Notes: generated by a model not told the origin, from the letters alone. Positions 17,369 to 27,969 are shown, numbered from the stretch's first letter. The stretch: 64,000 nucleotides of DNA from DASUSH01 sp963785155 (GCA_963785155.1 CAWAUB010000001.1:62001-126000), one strand, 5' to 3'. Numbers and translations are program-made.

Positions 17369-19671
17369 AACAGCCCCTGGGCGAGCCGGCAACCGAGCTC
17401 GGCGAGGAGGTCGCGTTGCTCGGGCTCCTCAACGCCTTCGGCGATCACCTCGAGTCCGAGGGCCTGCCCCATCTTCACGATCGCCGCCACGATCGCGGCG
17501 TCGCCACGGTCCTCCCCGATCCGGCGAGACGAAGAGCCGGTCGATCTTGATCGCGTCGAGCGGGAAATCGGTTCAGGTGGCTGAGCGAGGAGTAGCCGGT
17601 GCCGAAGTCGTCGAGCACGGTCGCGACGCCGAGCTCGCGAACTTCTGCAAGGACACTGGCCGGCCCGTTCGCCATCGCGCAAGCAGGGCGTGCTCGGTGA
17701 CCTCGATGGCGAGATCCGCCGGCCGCGCGCCGGAGCTCTCGATCGCGCCGCCGAGCGAGTCGACGAAGTCGGCCTGTGCAAGTTGCCGCGGAGACACGTT
17801 CACGTGCAGCGGCAGATGAGCCTCGTCGCCGAGTCGCGCTCGCATCGCCGCCGCCATCCGCGCGGCTTCGTCGACCACCCAGGCGCCGACGCCGATGATC
17901 GCGCCGGTCTCCTCGGCCACCGGGAGGAATTCACCAGGTGCGATCTCGCCCCGCTCCGGATGCTGCCAGCGAAGCAGGCACTCACAGGCCTCCGGGCTGC
18001 CGTCGCCGAGCGCGACGATCGGTTGGACCGCGAAGCCAGAGCTCGCCGCGGTCCGGGGCTTCCGAGACGGCCTGTCCCAGCGAGACCCTGTGCTGGAGTC
18101 GCCGCTCGAGGCCATCGTCGAACAGCTCGAACGCCGCCGCCCCCGCGCTCGCGGCACTTGTAGAGCGCCGCATCAGCGCGGGTGACGACGTCTTTCGGCC
18201 CCGTTGTCCGGTCGCTTGTCGCCACCCCCATGCACGCACGCACGCGGATGTGCTCGCCGCCGATGTCGAAGGGCTCGACCACCGCTGCAGCAAGGTTCTG
18301 TGCGACCTCGACAGCGGCGCGATCCGCGTCGAGGTCCTCGCAGAGCACGGCGAACTCCGGGCCGCCCATCCGCGCGACTGTGTCGGCGAGGTAGAGCGGC
18401 TTGCGCAATCTCGAAGCGAAGGCGCGCAGCAGGGAATCTCCGAAAAGATCGCCGTAGGAGTCGTTGATGATCTTGAAGTCGTCGATCTCGACGATGAACA
18501 CGGCAAGGGTCGTCTTGGTCCGGTCCGCGCGCAGCACCGCCTCGCCCAGGCGGTCCATGAACAGGATCCGGTTCGGGCGATCGGTGACCGGGTCGTAGAT
18601 CACCTTCCGGCGAGACTCCTCCTCGATGTCGTGCCGCCGGGCGGCCTCGGCCAGCACGTTCGAGACGGCCTGGACGAAGCGCGCGTCGTCGGCGGAGAAG
18701 CCCGCCGAATCCGTGCCGCACGCGAGGACGACGCCGAGGATGTCCTCCGGCCCGCGGATCGCGCTGGCGATTCCCGTGTGGGCGGCGCCGGACGGCGGCG
18801 GCTCGGCGGCGAGCCCGGCGAGGGGCGACACGTCGCCGTTGTAGACGATCGGGCCATCGGCGAGCAGCGCCGGCCCGGCGAGCGGGTCGTCCAGCGGGAT
18901 CACGGCACTGCGCGCCGCGTCCTGCTCCCAGCCGTAGCCGGCCCGGTACATCAGGCTCTTGCCGTCGGGGAGGCCGAGCACCGCGGCCCGCTCGGCGCCC
19001 AGCACGCGGGCGAGCTCGGCGGCGGTCCATTCGAACAACTCGAGCAGGTCGGCGGTTGCGAGCGCTCGGCGCCCGATCCTCGCGATCGACTCCTGCTGGG
19101 AGACCCGCCTGGTCAGGGTGTCGACCGCGCCGAAGAGCCGCTGGCGCAGGACGGCGGTGAGGATCCCGGCCACCGCCACCGCCGCGATCGTCATCACCCA
19201 GCGCACAGCCGCGAAGTCGGCGTCGAGCCACTCGAGTGCCCCGGCAAACGCGACCGCGACGAGTGCCACGTTCGCGATTCCGGCACGCAGGCTCAGAAAG
19301 GAGAAGGCCGCGAAGACGCTCCAGAAGTAGAAGAAGGCGTAGACCGTGGCTACGTCCGGTCCGCCTCCGATGACGACCACGGTCGCCATGACCGTGCCGA
19401 TCGGTGGCAGCGCTCGGAAAAACCACTCGGGCAGGCGATCGAATCCGACCAGGCAGGTCGCCGCCGCGATGTAGGCGGCCGTTGCGGCGGACGCGATCGC
19501 CACATCGGATCGGTCCGCGTCGCCGGGAAGCAACAGGGTGGCGAGGGCCACCGTGGCACCGATCCCGAACAGGTATGTGTAGGTCCGCGCCATGAGCGCG
19601 CGGTCCTCGCCGGAACCGACAGCGGCATCGCCGCTGTCCCAGCGGAGCCGTCCAATCAACGTCAGCGTCAA
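17287..19671 (-). CDS. Membrane GGDEF-EAL protein with degenerate GGDEF (several frameshifts)
   Basis: The order is about seven hydrophobic segments (residues 25-190), a GAF-like region (VLGAERAAVLGLPDG), a GGDEF domain and an EAL domain. The GGDEF signature is RMGGPEFAVL: Pro replaces the first Asp, so cyclase activity is probably lost. The EAL domain keeps ECLLRWQHP (C in place of A), HVNVSPRQL, EVTEHALL, DDFGTGYSSL and EVIAEGVEEPEQ, so c-di-GMP phosphodiesterase activity is plausible. The EAL half is spread over all three frames, with breaks near 18150, 18060, 17680 and 17560. Every conserved block is present in order, so these may be consensus errors rather than decay. If real, the EAL domain is lost. 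Confidence 0.65.
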
Positions 19672-19824
19672 CCCCTCTTTCCCCCGCGTCTACTTCACGT
19701 CTACCCACCAAGCCCATCGGCAAAGGGGGCCGGAATCTTGAATCGCAACGAATTTTCCCAGCCGATGCCCTCGGAGGAGTACCATTTCTACAAGTTCCAC
19801 AATCGCACCGGGGGGTGACGCGGG

Positions 19825-21915
19825 TTGGTGCATGAGGTGTTCGACGATGTGGACGGGGGCCCGGCGCCCGCAGCCGCTTCGGTGCCTGCCGGATCAAGCT
19901 GGGAGCACGCCTTTGCCGCGGCGCTTGACCCGATGGTGATCGTGGACGACGAGCGGCGCGTGATCGACGCCAACCCGGCCGCGGGCGAACTGCTCGGCTA
20001 CGCGCCCGAGGAGCTGATCGGAAACACCATCACCAGCGTCATCGCGCCTCGCCACCGCGAGCGGGTCACCCGAGCCTGGACCAGGTTCATCCTCGCCGGG
20101 AGCGGGCGGGGCGAATGGCTGCTGGTGACCCGGGGCGGCGAGCTCCTGGAGATCGAGGCGAGCGCTGCCGCCAACTTCGCCCCCGGAAGCCACCTGATGG
20201 TGCTCCGCGACATCACGGCGCGAAAGCGGGCCGAGGCGGAGACGCAGCGGCGCGCCGAGCAGCACGCTGCGGTTGCCGAGATCGGCCGAGTGGCGCTCTC
20301 GAGCACCAGCGCAACGGACCTGATGCAGAACGCAGCCGAGGAGATCGCGCGCGTGCTGGAGGTCGACTTCGTGAAGGTCCTTCAGCTACACGCACGAGGC
20401 CGCGACCTGATCCTCCGCGCCGGAGTCGGCTGGGCCACCGGCACGGTGGGCGACGAAACGGTCACCGGCACGGCCTCGAAGGGAGAATTCGTGATCTCCG
20501 CGCGTGAGCCGGTCGTCTCCGAGGACCTGCGCGAGGAGACCCGCTTCGAGGTCCCGCCCCTGCTCCGCGAGCACGGGGTGATCAGTGGCGTGAGCGTGGT
20601 GATCGAGGGGGGCGAGCGCCCCTTCGGCGTCCTCGGGGTCCACTCCCGCACGGCGCGCAAATGGAGCGCCGACGACATCTACTTCCTGCGGAGCGTCGCG
20701 AACCTCCTCGGCGCCGCCCTGGCCCGCGAACGCCTCGCGAGGCTCGAGACGAAACTCGAGCAGGCGCACCGGCTCGAGTCGGTCGGCCAGCTGGCCGGGG
20801 GAATCGCCCACGACTTCAACAATCTCCTGGGGGTGATCCAGAGCTACTCGTCCTTCGCGCTCCAGGGGCTCCATCCGGACGACCAGGCATATCGCGATAT
20901 CAGCGAGGTCGCGGCTGCCGCAACGCACGGAGCGGACCTCGCCAAGCAGCTCCTTCAGTTCTCCAGCCGCCAGGTCGTGCAGACGCGGGTTGTCGACCCG
21001 AACAATGTGGTGGCCACCACGGCGGCGATGCTCGAGCGGACCATCGGCGCCCACATCGAACTTCGCATCGACTGCGAACCCGGGGTCGCTGCCGTCAGGA
21101 TCGGGCACGGACAGCTGGAGCAGGTGGTGATGAACCTGTCGATGAACGCGCGCGACGCCATGAAGGACGGTGGCCTCCTGCAGATCGCGACCGAGATGGT
21201 CGAACTCGAGCAGGGCGACGAGATCGTCGGTGCCGGCCTCGCCGCGGGCCGCTACGTCCTGGTGAGTGTCAGCGACACCGGCACCGGCATGAGCCCGGAG
21301 GTGGCCGACCAGGCGCTCGAGCCCTTCTTTACGACGAAGGAGCGTGGCAAGGGAACCGGGCTCGGGCTGGCAACGATCTACGGGATCGCGCAGGCCGCCG
21401 ATGGACGGGTCCTGATCGACTCGGAGCCGGGCCAGGGAACCACGGTCGGCGTCTACCTGCCGGCGAGCGAGGCTGCCGCCGTCGCTGAGCTCGATGCGAA
21501 CCCCTCTGAGCTTCAGGGGTTCGGCGAGGTGGTCCTCCTGGTCGAGGACGATCACTCCGGCCGCCGCGCGACCGAGCGGATACTGCGAGAAAATGGCTAT
21601 TTCGTGATCGCGCTCGGGAGCCCGGAGGCCGCGCTTCAGGTCGCCGAACGCGCCGATCGAATCGACGTCCTGCTCACGGACTTGATGATGCCCAGGCTCT
21701 CGGGTGTGGAACTTGCCCGGCGGATCCGCGAGCTGAACCGGGGGATCGGGGTCGCGTTTATCTCAGGGTATGTCGCGGGTGCGCTTCCCGACGGGGTCAG
21801 TGTCGACGCCGAGGACCCGCTGATCGAGAAGCCCTTCACCGCCTCCAGTCTCCTGGCCGGGGTCCGAATTGCGCTCGGTACGTCGGCTCAAGACGACGCG
21901 ATCAGCGCCGCCTGA
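19825..21915 (+). CDS. Hybrid histidine kinase (PAS-GAF-HisKA-HATPase-REC)
   Basis: 696 residues. The PAS domain is at about 30-140 (VIDANPAAGELLGY), a GAF domain at about 150-300, and the H-box is GGIAHDFNNLLGV with His about 329. The ATP-binding boxes are MNLSMNARDAM (N box), SDTGTGM (G1) and GKGTGLGLATIYG (G2). A C-terminal receiver has LLVEDDH, the phospho-acceptor Asp in LLTDLMMP (about 619), and IEKPF. No transmembrane segment is seen, so it is cytosolic. The HDFNN type is common in orphan hybrid kinases; the output partner is unknown. The start is TTG 19825 or the next codon, GTG. It diverges from the GGDEF/EAL gene. Confidence 0.88.
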   Translation: MVHEVFDDVDGGPAPAAASVPAGSSWEHAFAAALDPMVIVDDERRVIDANPAAGELLGYAPEELIGNTITSVIAPRHRERVTRAWTRFILAGSGRGEWLLVTRGGELLEIEASAAANFAPGSHLMVLRDITARKRAEAETQRRAEQHAAVAEIGRVALSSTSATDLMQNAAEEIARVLEVDFVKVLQLHARGRDLILRAGVGWATGTVGDETVTGTASKGEFVISAREPVVSEDLREETRFEVPPLLREHGVISGVSVVIEGGERPFGVLGVHSRTARKWSADDIYFLRSVANLLGAALARERLARLETKLEQAHRLESVGQLAGGIAHDFNNLLGVIQSYSSFALQGLHPDDQAYRDISEVAAAATHGADLAKQLLQFSSRQVVQTRVVDPNNVVATTAAMLERTIGAHIELRIDCEPGVAAVRIGHGQLEQVVMNLSMNARDAMKDGGLLQIATEMVELEQGDEIVGAGLAAGRYVLVSVSDTGTGMSPEVADQALEPFFTTKERGKGTGLGLATIYGIAQAADGRVLIDSEPGQGTTVGVYLPASEAAAVAELDANPSELQGFGEVVLLVEDDHSGRRATERILRENGYFVIALGSPEAALQVAERADRIDVLLTDLMMPRLSGVELARRIRELNRGIGVAFISGYVAGALPDGVSVDAEDPLIEKPFTASSLLAGVRIALGTSAQDDAISAA

Positions 21916-21924
21916 CAATCGGCG

Positions 21925-23586
21925 CTAGGCCAGGACCGCCTTGCGCGGGTAGACGACGCTCGGGTCGGTGAGCACGTTGACGAGCGCGGGCTTACCGGAG
22001 GCGAAGGCGCGCTCGAGCGCGGGCCGCAGTTCGGCCGGGTTGTGGACCAGCTCGCCGTGCCCGCCGAGGGCGGAGACGACCTCGTCATAGCGGGTCGCGG
22101 GGCGCAGCTCCGCGGCGATCGAGTAGCCGTAGAGGAACTCCATCGGGTGCTTCTCGAGCGCCCAGATCCCGTTGTTGCCCATCACGCCGACGACAGGCAG
22201 GTTGTGGCGGACCATCGTGTCGAACTCGAGCCCGGAGAAACCGAACGCGCCGTCGCCGAGCAGGCAGACGACCTGGCGGTCGGGCCGGGCGATCTTCGCG
22301 CCGATCGCCTGGCCGGGCCCGGCGCCGAGGCAGCCATAGGGACCGGGGTCCATCCAGCAGCCGGGCTCATAGGTCTCGACGACGCGGCCCGCGTAGGAGA
22401 CGAAGTCGCCGCCGTCCCCGATCACGATCGCGTTGCGGTCGAGCACGTCGGCGAGCTCCTTGTAGACGCGCATCGGGTGCAGGGGAGCACGGTCGTCCTC
22501 GAGGTCGGCCTCCTCCCCCGCGCGCTTCTCCTTCTCTGTTTCGCGCAGCTCGGAGACCCAGCGGGCGGTGCGGTCGGGTCCGGCGTCCCCGGCTGCTTCG
22601 CGGATCGCGTCGAGAGTTGCGGCGATGTCGCCGACGAGCTCGGGATCGGCGGAGCGGGTCGACTTGAGCCGCGAGGGCTCTGAGTCGACGGAGGCGATCC
22701 GCGTCTCCTCGCCGAAGGAGCCGCCGAAGCCAAGGCGGAAGTCGAGCGGGACGCCGATCACGAGCGCAAGGTCGGCGCCCTTGAGGCCGGCACCGCGGGC
22801 GCGGGAGAAGAAGAGCTCGTGGTCCGCGGGCAGGCAGCCGCGGCCCATGCCGTTCAGGAAGACCGGGATCCCGAGCGCCTCGGCGAGCGCGCGCAGCTCG
22901 TTCTCGGCCCTGGCCCAGTACAGGCCGGTGCCGGCCATGATCACCGGGCGCTCGGCCGCGGCGAGCAGCTCGCCGAGCTCGTCGGCGCCGGGCGCCGCCG
23001 TGGGGGCCCTCGGGTCCGGAGGCGCCGGCGTCTCGGCCTCGGCCTCCATGAAGACGACGTCGAGCGGGTAGTCGACGAAGGTCGGGCCGGTGGGCAGCGC
23101 CGCGGCCTCGTCGATCGCCTTCACCGTGGCTGCCGGTATCGCGGCGGCCTCCTTGACGGTCTCGGCCGACTTGACGAGGGGCGAGACGAAGGGAACGTGG
23201 TCGATCTCCTGAAGCGAGCCGGCGCCCCACCGCATCTCCGGAGCGCGGCCGCCGAGGACGACCAGCGGCGATCCGTTGAAGCGGGCGCCGGCGAGGGCGC
23301 TCATGCCGTTGGTGATGCCTGGGCCGGCGGTCAGCGCGGCGACGCCGGGCTCGCGGGTGGCCTTCGCCCAGCCCTCCGCCGCCCAGGCGGCGGCCTGCTC
23401 GTGGCGGGTGTCGACGACGTCGATGCCCTCCTCCTTACAGCCGTCGTATAGCGAGAAGAGGTGGCCGCCGGAGAGCGTGAAGAGCTTCGTGACGCCGCGT
23501 GACTTCAGGGCGCGGGCGGCGAGGTGGCCGCCATGGACCGCGCCGCCGGTCTCCTCGGCCTCGGCGGTCTTCTCCTCGGTTGCCAC
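21925..23586 (-). CDS. Thiamine-diphosphate-dependent enzyme, acetolactate-synthase/2-hydroxyacyl-CoA lyase-like
   Basis: 553 residues with the standard three domains. The N-terminal PYR domain has the catalytic Glu in DTRHEQAAAWAAEG, then ALTAGPGITNGMSAL. The middle domain includes GMGRGCLPADHELFF. The C-terminal PP domain has LLGDGAFGFSGLEF followed by MGNNGIWALEK, the GDG...NN site for Mg and ThDP. It resembles IlvB-like/HACL1-like proteins more than true acetolactate synthase, and no ilvN regulatory gene is adjacent. The reaction (decarboxylation or C-C lyase/ligase of a 2-oxo or 2-hydroxyacyl substrate) cannot be fixed. It follows the protease gene by 10 bases. Confidence 0.8.
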   Translation of the reverse strand: MATEEKTAEAEETGGAVHGGHLAARALKSRGVTKLFTLSGGHLFSLYDGCKEEGIDVVDTRHEQAAAWAAEGWAKATREPGVAALTAGPGITNGMSALAGARFNGSPLVVLGGRAPEMRWGAGSLQEIDHVPFVSPLVKSAETVKEAAAIPAATVKAIDEAAALPTGPTFVDYPLDVVFMEAEAETPAPPDPRAPTAAPGADELGELLAAAERPVIMAGTGLYWARAENELRALAEALGIPVFLNGMGRGCLPADHELFFSRARGAGLKGADLALVIGVPLDFRLGFGGSFGEETRIASVDSEPSRLKSTRSADPELVGDIAATLDAIREAAGDAGPDRTARWVSELRETEKEKRAGEEADLEDDRAPLHPMRVYKELADVLDRNAIVIGDGGDFVSYAGRVVETYEPGCWMDPGPYGCLGAGPGQAIGAKIARPDRQVVCLLGDGAFGFSGLEFDTMVRHNLPVVGVMGNNGIWALEKHPMEFLYGYSIAAELRPATRYDEVVSALGGHGELVHNPAELRPALERAFASGKPALVNVLTDPSVVYPRKAVLA

Positions 23587-23596
23587 GGGTCCGAGA

Positions 23597-25155
23597 CTAT
23601 CTCGCGATGGACCTGAGGGCCGCCAATACGTTGAGGCGCCGGCCCGAGGACGTGGTTCCCTGCAGCGCGGGGATCTGATCGCCGGTCTGGGTGAGCGCTG
23701 CCTTCAGGTTGGCCGTCGGGATGCCCGGGGCGACCGCGAGGATCAGCGCCGCCGCGCCGGTCACGTGCGGCGCCGCCATCGAGGTGCCGCTGTCGAAGCG
23801 ATTGAGCGCGCCGGTCGAGGCGAACCGGTTGGAGGCGCTGAAGATGTCCTTGCCCGGCGCCCCCATGTCGACCGACTGGGCGCCGTAGTTGGAGAAGTCG
23901 GCGAGCGTGTCGACGTTCGTCGTCGCGGCGACCGAAATCACGTTCGGACTCTGGTAGCTCGCCGGCCATGATCCCTGCCGGTCGTTGTCCTTCCCCTGGT
24001 TCCCGGCCGCGGCGATGATCAGGAGATTGGGGACGCGGTCGATCGCGTCCTTCTGCGCCTGGGTCGGGGCCGGGAAGGTGTAGCTGGCGTTCAGAACCCG
24101 GATTCCCAGGCGCGCCGTGTAGAAGTAGGCGCGGATCACCTCGTCGGTGGTGAACCTGGTCCGGAGCGGAAGGATCGAGACCACCGGGGCAACGCCGACG
24201 CCGCCGATGCCGTTGTTGCCGCGGGCGCCGATCGTGCCGGCCACGTGCGTTCCATGCCCGTTCGAGTCGCTGACGCCCGGGCGGCCGTTCTCGAAATCCC
24301 AGCCTTGGACGTCGTCGACGAAGCCGTTGTTGTCGTCATCGACTCCGGGCTGCCCCTGGGCCTCGGGGAAGTTCGCCGCGAGATTCGGGTTGATGTCCGG
24401 GTGATCGCGGGCGACGCCCGTGTCGAGCACCGCGACCACGGTCGAGCCCGAGCCGATCGTCAGGTCCCAGGCCGCCGTCGCGCTGATGTCTGCGCCCGGC
24501 GAACCGGCAACGCCGCCGATCGTCTGCCCCTGATTGGAGAGCCCCCACTCCGCGCCGAACTCGGGGTCGTTCGGGACGGCCTGTGACTCGCCCTGAAGGT
24601 TGGGCTCGACGTACTCGACCGGGTTCTTCTTGCCCCGTTCGAGCTCCCGCTCGGCCTGCTCGAGGCTCTCGCCCTTGTCGATCTCGGCGGTCACGAGGCC
24701 GGGGACGAGGTCGGTCAGGTCCTCCTCGACCTTGGCGTCGACATCGTCCAGCTCCGACTTGATCTTCTTGTCGCCGGTCTTGGGCTTGAAGCTGACGATC
24801 AGCTCGCGGCGAACGTAGTCCTCGCCCGGCTCGAGGTCGTCGAAGGAGGCGTCGCCGCCATCCCCGCCATCCCCGCCGTCGCCGTCACCACCGTCCCGCC
24901 GTCACCATCGCCACCGTCGCCACCCCGCCGTCGCCGCCTCCGCCGTCGCCGCCTCCGTCACCTCCGGAACCGTCGCCGCCTCCATCTCCGCCGTCGCCAT
25001 CACCGCCATCCCCACCGTCGCCACTCTCCGCCATCGCCGCCGTCCAGGCCGGCGCGAGGCTGGTCGTCTGCAAGCGCCACCGCGGTGGCGGACATCGCGA
25101 AGAGGGCGAGTAGCGCAAAGAGGATCGCGAAGTGGATTTGCCGTCCCTGGCTCAT
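23597..25155 (-). CDS. Secreted subtilisin-like serine protease (S8) with GGD-rich linker (frameshifts in linker)
   Basis: The start is ATG at 25155, and the signal peptide reads IHFAILFALLALFAMSATA. Next come a (GGD)n linker, an I9-like prodomain (YVRRELIVSFKPKTGDKK, ending EYVEPN) and the catalytic domain. The triad is Asp in VAVLDTGVARDHPD, His in NGHGTHVAGTIG and Ser in SGTSMAAPHVTGAA. DDDNNGFVDDVQGWDF is a Ca-site-like segment of this subfamily. The signal peptide, linker and prodomain are in three different frames, each consistent with one extra base inside the repeat, so I treat this as one gene. Sits 20 bases downstream of the cyclase gene. Confidence 0.78.
24853..25050 (-). repeat. 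Gly-Gly-Asp coding microsatellite in the protease gene
   Basis: About 200 bases of (GGC GGx GAy)-type triplet-of-triplets, read on the minus strand as DGGDGGDGDGGDGGGDGSGG. It lies between the signal peptide and the prodomain. Frame is lost twice here, as expected for a slippery or assembly-prone repeat. Confidence 0.7.
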
Positions 25156-25174
25156 TTGTCTCTCCCTGTTGTCC

Positions 25175-26842
25175 CTAGCTGCGCGAGCGAACGATGGCGT
25201 CCTCTGACCCAACCAGGGTACCTGGGACCGGCGAGGGCGGCGGGCGCCCATCGCCCGCCGCGATCGGTAGCGGCGCGTAAAGCCGGACCGGCTCGTCGAG
25301 GCCCTTGAGGTCGAAGCGGCCGCGCTCGGCGAGTTCGGCGTCGCGCTTCAGCGCGTCCTTCGTCGCCTGGGTGATCAGGACGTCGTCCTTCGTCTCCCGG
25401 GTCACCGCCTCCACCCGGGCCGCGACGTTGACCGGATCGCCGATGACGCTGAAGTTGAGCCGGCCGCCGCCGCCGATCGCGCCGGCGACCACCTCGCCGG
25501 TGTTGACCCCGACGCCGATCTGGAAGTCGATCTCACCGTTCCGCCCGCCGGCGCCGTTGCCGGTGATCCCGGCTTCGCCATTCACCCGGCGGGTTATCTC
25601 GAGCGCTGCACGCAGTGCCCGGTCGGCGTGATCGGCCATCCGCTCCGGAGCGCCGAAGACAGCGAGCAGCCCGTCGCCCTCGAACTTGTCGACGTGGCCG
25701 CCGTGGCGGGAGATCACGGGAACCACGATCTCGAAGAGCTCGTTGAGACAGGCGACGACCTCCCGCGCGTCCGCCTTCGCCGCGAAGCTCGTGAAGTCGA
25801 CGACGTCGACGAAGATCACCGACACCTCGACCCCCATCCCCTCCTCGTCGAAACCCTCGGAGAGGATGTACTCGGCGACCTCGCTGTCGAGGTAGGTACC
25901 GAAGGCGTCGCGGATCTTCTCGCGCTCGGCGAGGCCCGAGGCCATCTCGTTGAACGAGGCGGCGAGCTCGCCCAGCTCGTCGCCGGTGGTCACCGGGACG
26001 GAGGCGTCGTAGTTCCCTTCCGCGATCCGCTGGGTGGCCTTCTGGAGGTCGCCGATCGGGCGCAGGATCGACTTCGAGAGCATGATCGAGAGCTCCAGCG
26101 AGATCGCGGTGGCGACGGCGACGGCGATCATGAAGTCCACCTCGGGTGACGGCGTGTTCTTGTCGGTCGAGAGCGCCTGGACGACGAAGGCCGTGATCAC
26201 GTTGATCAGCGGCAGGGTCGCCAGCAGCTTCCAGCGCAGTGGGATCGCCGCCGCATCGGCGTGCTGGCGGGGAGCCAGCGAGTGGTTGAGGTCGACGAGG
26301 ATCGGGCGCATCCCGGTCTCGAGCATCAGGTAGTGGAGGATGCCGCCGTAGAGCACGGCGATCATCGCGCCGGTGAAGATCGGGAAGAACGCGAGCCATG
26401 AGAGCCCGGTGAGGAGGATGGCCGCGATCGTCGTCGGGATCACCACGACGAAGACCGGGATCCACATATCGCGCTTGATCAGGCCCAGCGGCAGGCTGAT
26501 CGCCGCGGACCACGCCCGGGCCGACGCCTCCTGGTCGCGCTCGCCCTTGATCCAGCGGGTGATCGGCTTCAGGAGCGGGAAGGTCCGCCACAGATTGAGG
26601 AAGACGGCGAGGGCAGTGGTCGCGATCGCGATCGCGCCGATCGGCAGGTACTCCTCGGCGAGCGCGTCGTAGTAGATCGAGAGGAGCGCGATCGTGCCGA
26701 CCGTGACGAAGAAGGCGCTCTGCAGCTCCAGCGTCAGATAGGTCGCCGGGTAGTAGCGACCGAGCTTGCTGTAGAACCAGGTCAGCGCGGTTAGGGCCAT
26801 GGTCGGTGTCGGTCGAAGGTACCCCGGCAGGAATTGTCCCAC
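25175..26842 (-). CDS. Membrane class III adenylate/guanylate cyclase with HAMP
   Basis: 555 residues. Six or so hydrophobic segments fill residues 1-250. A HAMP domain follows (SILRPIGDLQKATQRIAEGNY, then DELGELAASFNEM), then the cyclase homology domain at about 335-520. Metal-binding Asp residues are in VIFVDVVDFTSF and KFEGDGLLAVFG. Downstream are GVGVNTGEVVAG and FSVIGDPVNVAARVE, the adenine/transition-state side. This is the arrangement of membrane-bound actinobacterial class III cyclases. Substrate choice (ATP rather than GTP) is inferred. First gene of a leftward unit with the protease and TPP enzyme. Confidence 0.85.
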   Translation of the reverse strand: MGQFLPGYLRPTPTMALTALTWFYSKLGRYYPATYLTLELQSAFFVTVGTIALLSIYYDALAEEYLPIGAIAIATTALAVFLNLWRTFPLLKPITRWIKGERDQEASARAWSAAISLPLGLIKRDMWIPVFVVVIPTTIAAILLTGLSWLAFFPIFTGAMIAVLYGGILHYLMLETGMRPILVDLNHSLAPRQHADAAAIPLRWKLLATLPLINVITAFVVQALSTDKNTPSPEVDFMIAVAVATAISLELSIMLSKSILRPIGDLQKATQRIAEGNYDASVPVTTGDELGELAASFNEMASGLAEREKIRDAFGTYLDSEVAEYILSEGFDEEGMGVEVSVIFVDVVDFTSFAAKADAREVVACLNELFEIVVPVISRHGGHVDKFEGDGLLAVFGAPERMADHADRALRAALEITRRVNGEAGITGNGAGGRNGEIDFQIGVGVNTGEVVAGAIGGGGRLNFSVIGDPVNVAARVEAVTRETKDDVLITQATKDALKRDAELAERGRFDLKGLDEPVRLYAPLPIAAGDGRPPPSPVPGTLVGSEDAIVRSRS

Positions 26843-26947
26843 GCCGGTCGCATCGCAAGCGTGACCGCGCTCACGTGACTATCTTCGCCCCGTGAGGCCC
26901 TTCTCGGAACGAATGGTGGGTTTCCGGAGCCGGTAGAGGGTGAGCCG

Positions 26948-27905
26948 GTGCTGGTCGTGCGTGCTGCCCATGAGGCCTGTGGTGGGGAGACTCGGATTCG
27001 GCTTCCTGGTTATCTGCCTTCGAGGGCCGTGCGGCGGGTGGTCTGTGATCGGTGCTCCCAGTCGTATTCGTGCGCGGGGCTGGTTGAGGAGGTTGATGGG
27101 GTGGCTGGAGGGGAGATCCGACCGACGGGGGCTCCCCAGGCCCCCCTGCTTCGCGAGGGCGGAATTCCTGGGGAACCCCCATCGGTCGCACCTCCTCAGC
27201 GCCGACGTCTCCGTCTCCCTTCCCCACGTGCGCTGTTTTCTCGGTTGCCGGACGCTTCCAGTCCTTTGTGGCGGTGGGTTGGGATTCCGGTTGCTGCGCT
27301 GCTGGTGGTCGGGGCGCTCCTTCTGCTTGCAGGGGGGAGACGATCCGTCGCCGACGGTGACCGTTGGGGCTGGGGCGCCTGCAGGGGAAGGTGGCGGTGG
27401 TGGGGCCGGTGTCTCGAGTGAGGCGCAGTTTGTTACGCAGCCCGGCTATTCCTTGGCGTTGCCGCCCGGGTGGGAGCAGACTCCGCCCGAGGGTGGTGCG
27501 GCTTTTACCGCGGCCGCCGTCGATGGGACGGCCGATGCGACGCTCTGGATCGAGCGCGCGCCCGATTTGACCTTTGCCGACTTCGAGGCGCGGTCGCTCG
27601 AGCAGCTTCGTTCGCTGACCGGCAACGCCGAGGTGATCGAGCGGATCCCGGCGCCGACCGACGAGGGCACCGTCGTCAAGCTCCGGGCCGATACGCCCGA
27701 GGGCAGCGGTGTGTCTGCGCCGTATGACGTGACCCTGCGAGCGGCCGGGCCGTATCGCTACTACCTGGCGACGACCGTGCAGCCGGGCGCATCGCCGCAG
27801 GCGAGCGACGGCGCCGACCTGATCCACGGCTCGTTCGTGCCCGAGCCCGACGGCGCCGGCGAGATCGCGACCGGCGCTCCGCCGGGGAGCGGAGAGCAAG
27901 AATGA
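26948..27905 (+). CDS. Zinc-ribbon membrane protein with PsbP/DcrB-like extracytoplasmic domain (frameshifted)
   Basis: GTG 26948 with gagggtgag just upstream. The N-terminal cytoplasmic part has CDRCSQSYSC, a short zinc-binding-type cluster. A proline-rich linker, partly encoded by a palindromic element (27122-27186), leads to one membrane helix (VGIPVAALLVVGALLLLAG). The outer domain reads QPGYSLALPPGWEQ, ADATLWIERAP and PYDVTLRAAGPYRYYLAT, like PsbP/DcrB-type folds. The frame breaks at the six-G run 27332-27337; one G less joins LLLLAGGDDPSPTVTV. Total about 318 residues. Function unknown. Confidence 0.6.
27122..27186. repeat. Palindromic element, family beta, copy 1
   Basis: Arms at 27122-27140 and 27167-27185 pair over 19 bp with two mismatches around a loop holding cccctgcttcgc. 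It matches copy 2 (58041-58120) in the ggggg/ccccc arm base and in the loop, while the middle of the stem differs but still pairs. It lies in frame inside a coding sequence. Confidence 0.65.
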
Positions 27906-27969
27906 AAACCGCCGAATCCTCCCAACGAGGGGGACGCGCCCGAGTTCGGCTCGATCTCATCTGCATGAG

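Noticed and set aside
17938..19818. 626-residue plus-strand frame opposite the GGDEF/EAL gene
   Set aside because: Shadow of the minus-strand gene; no domain recognisable.
19672..19824. Possible c-di-GMP riboswitch between the GGDEF/EAL and histidine kinase genes
   Set aside because: I looked for GEMM-type conserved bases and did not find them; the gap only fits divergent promoters.
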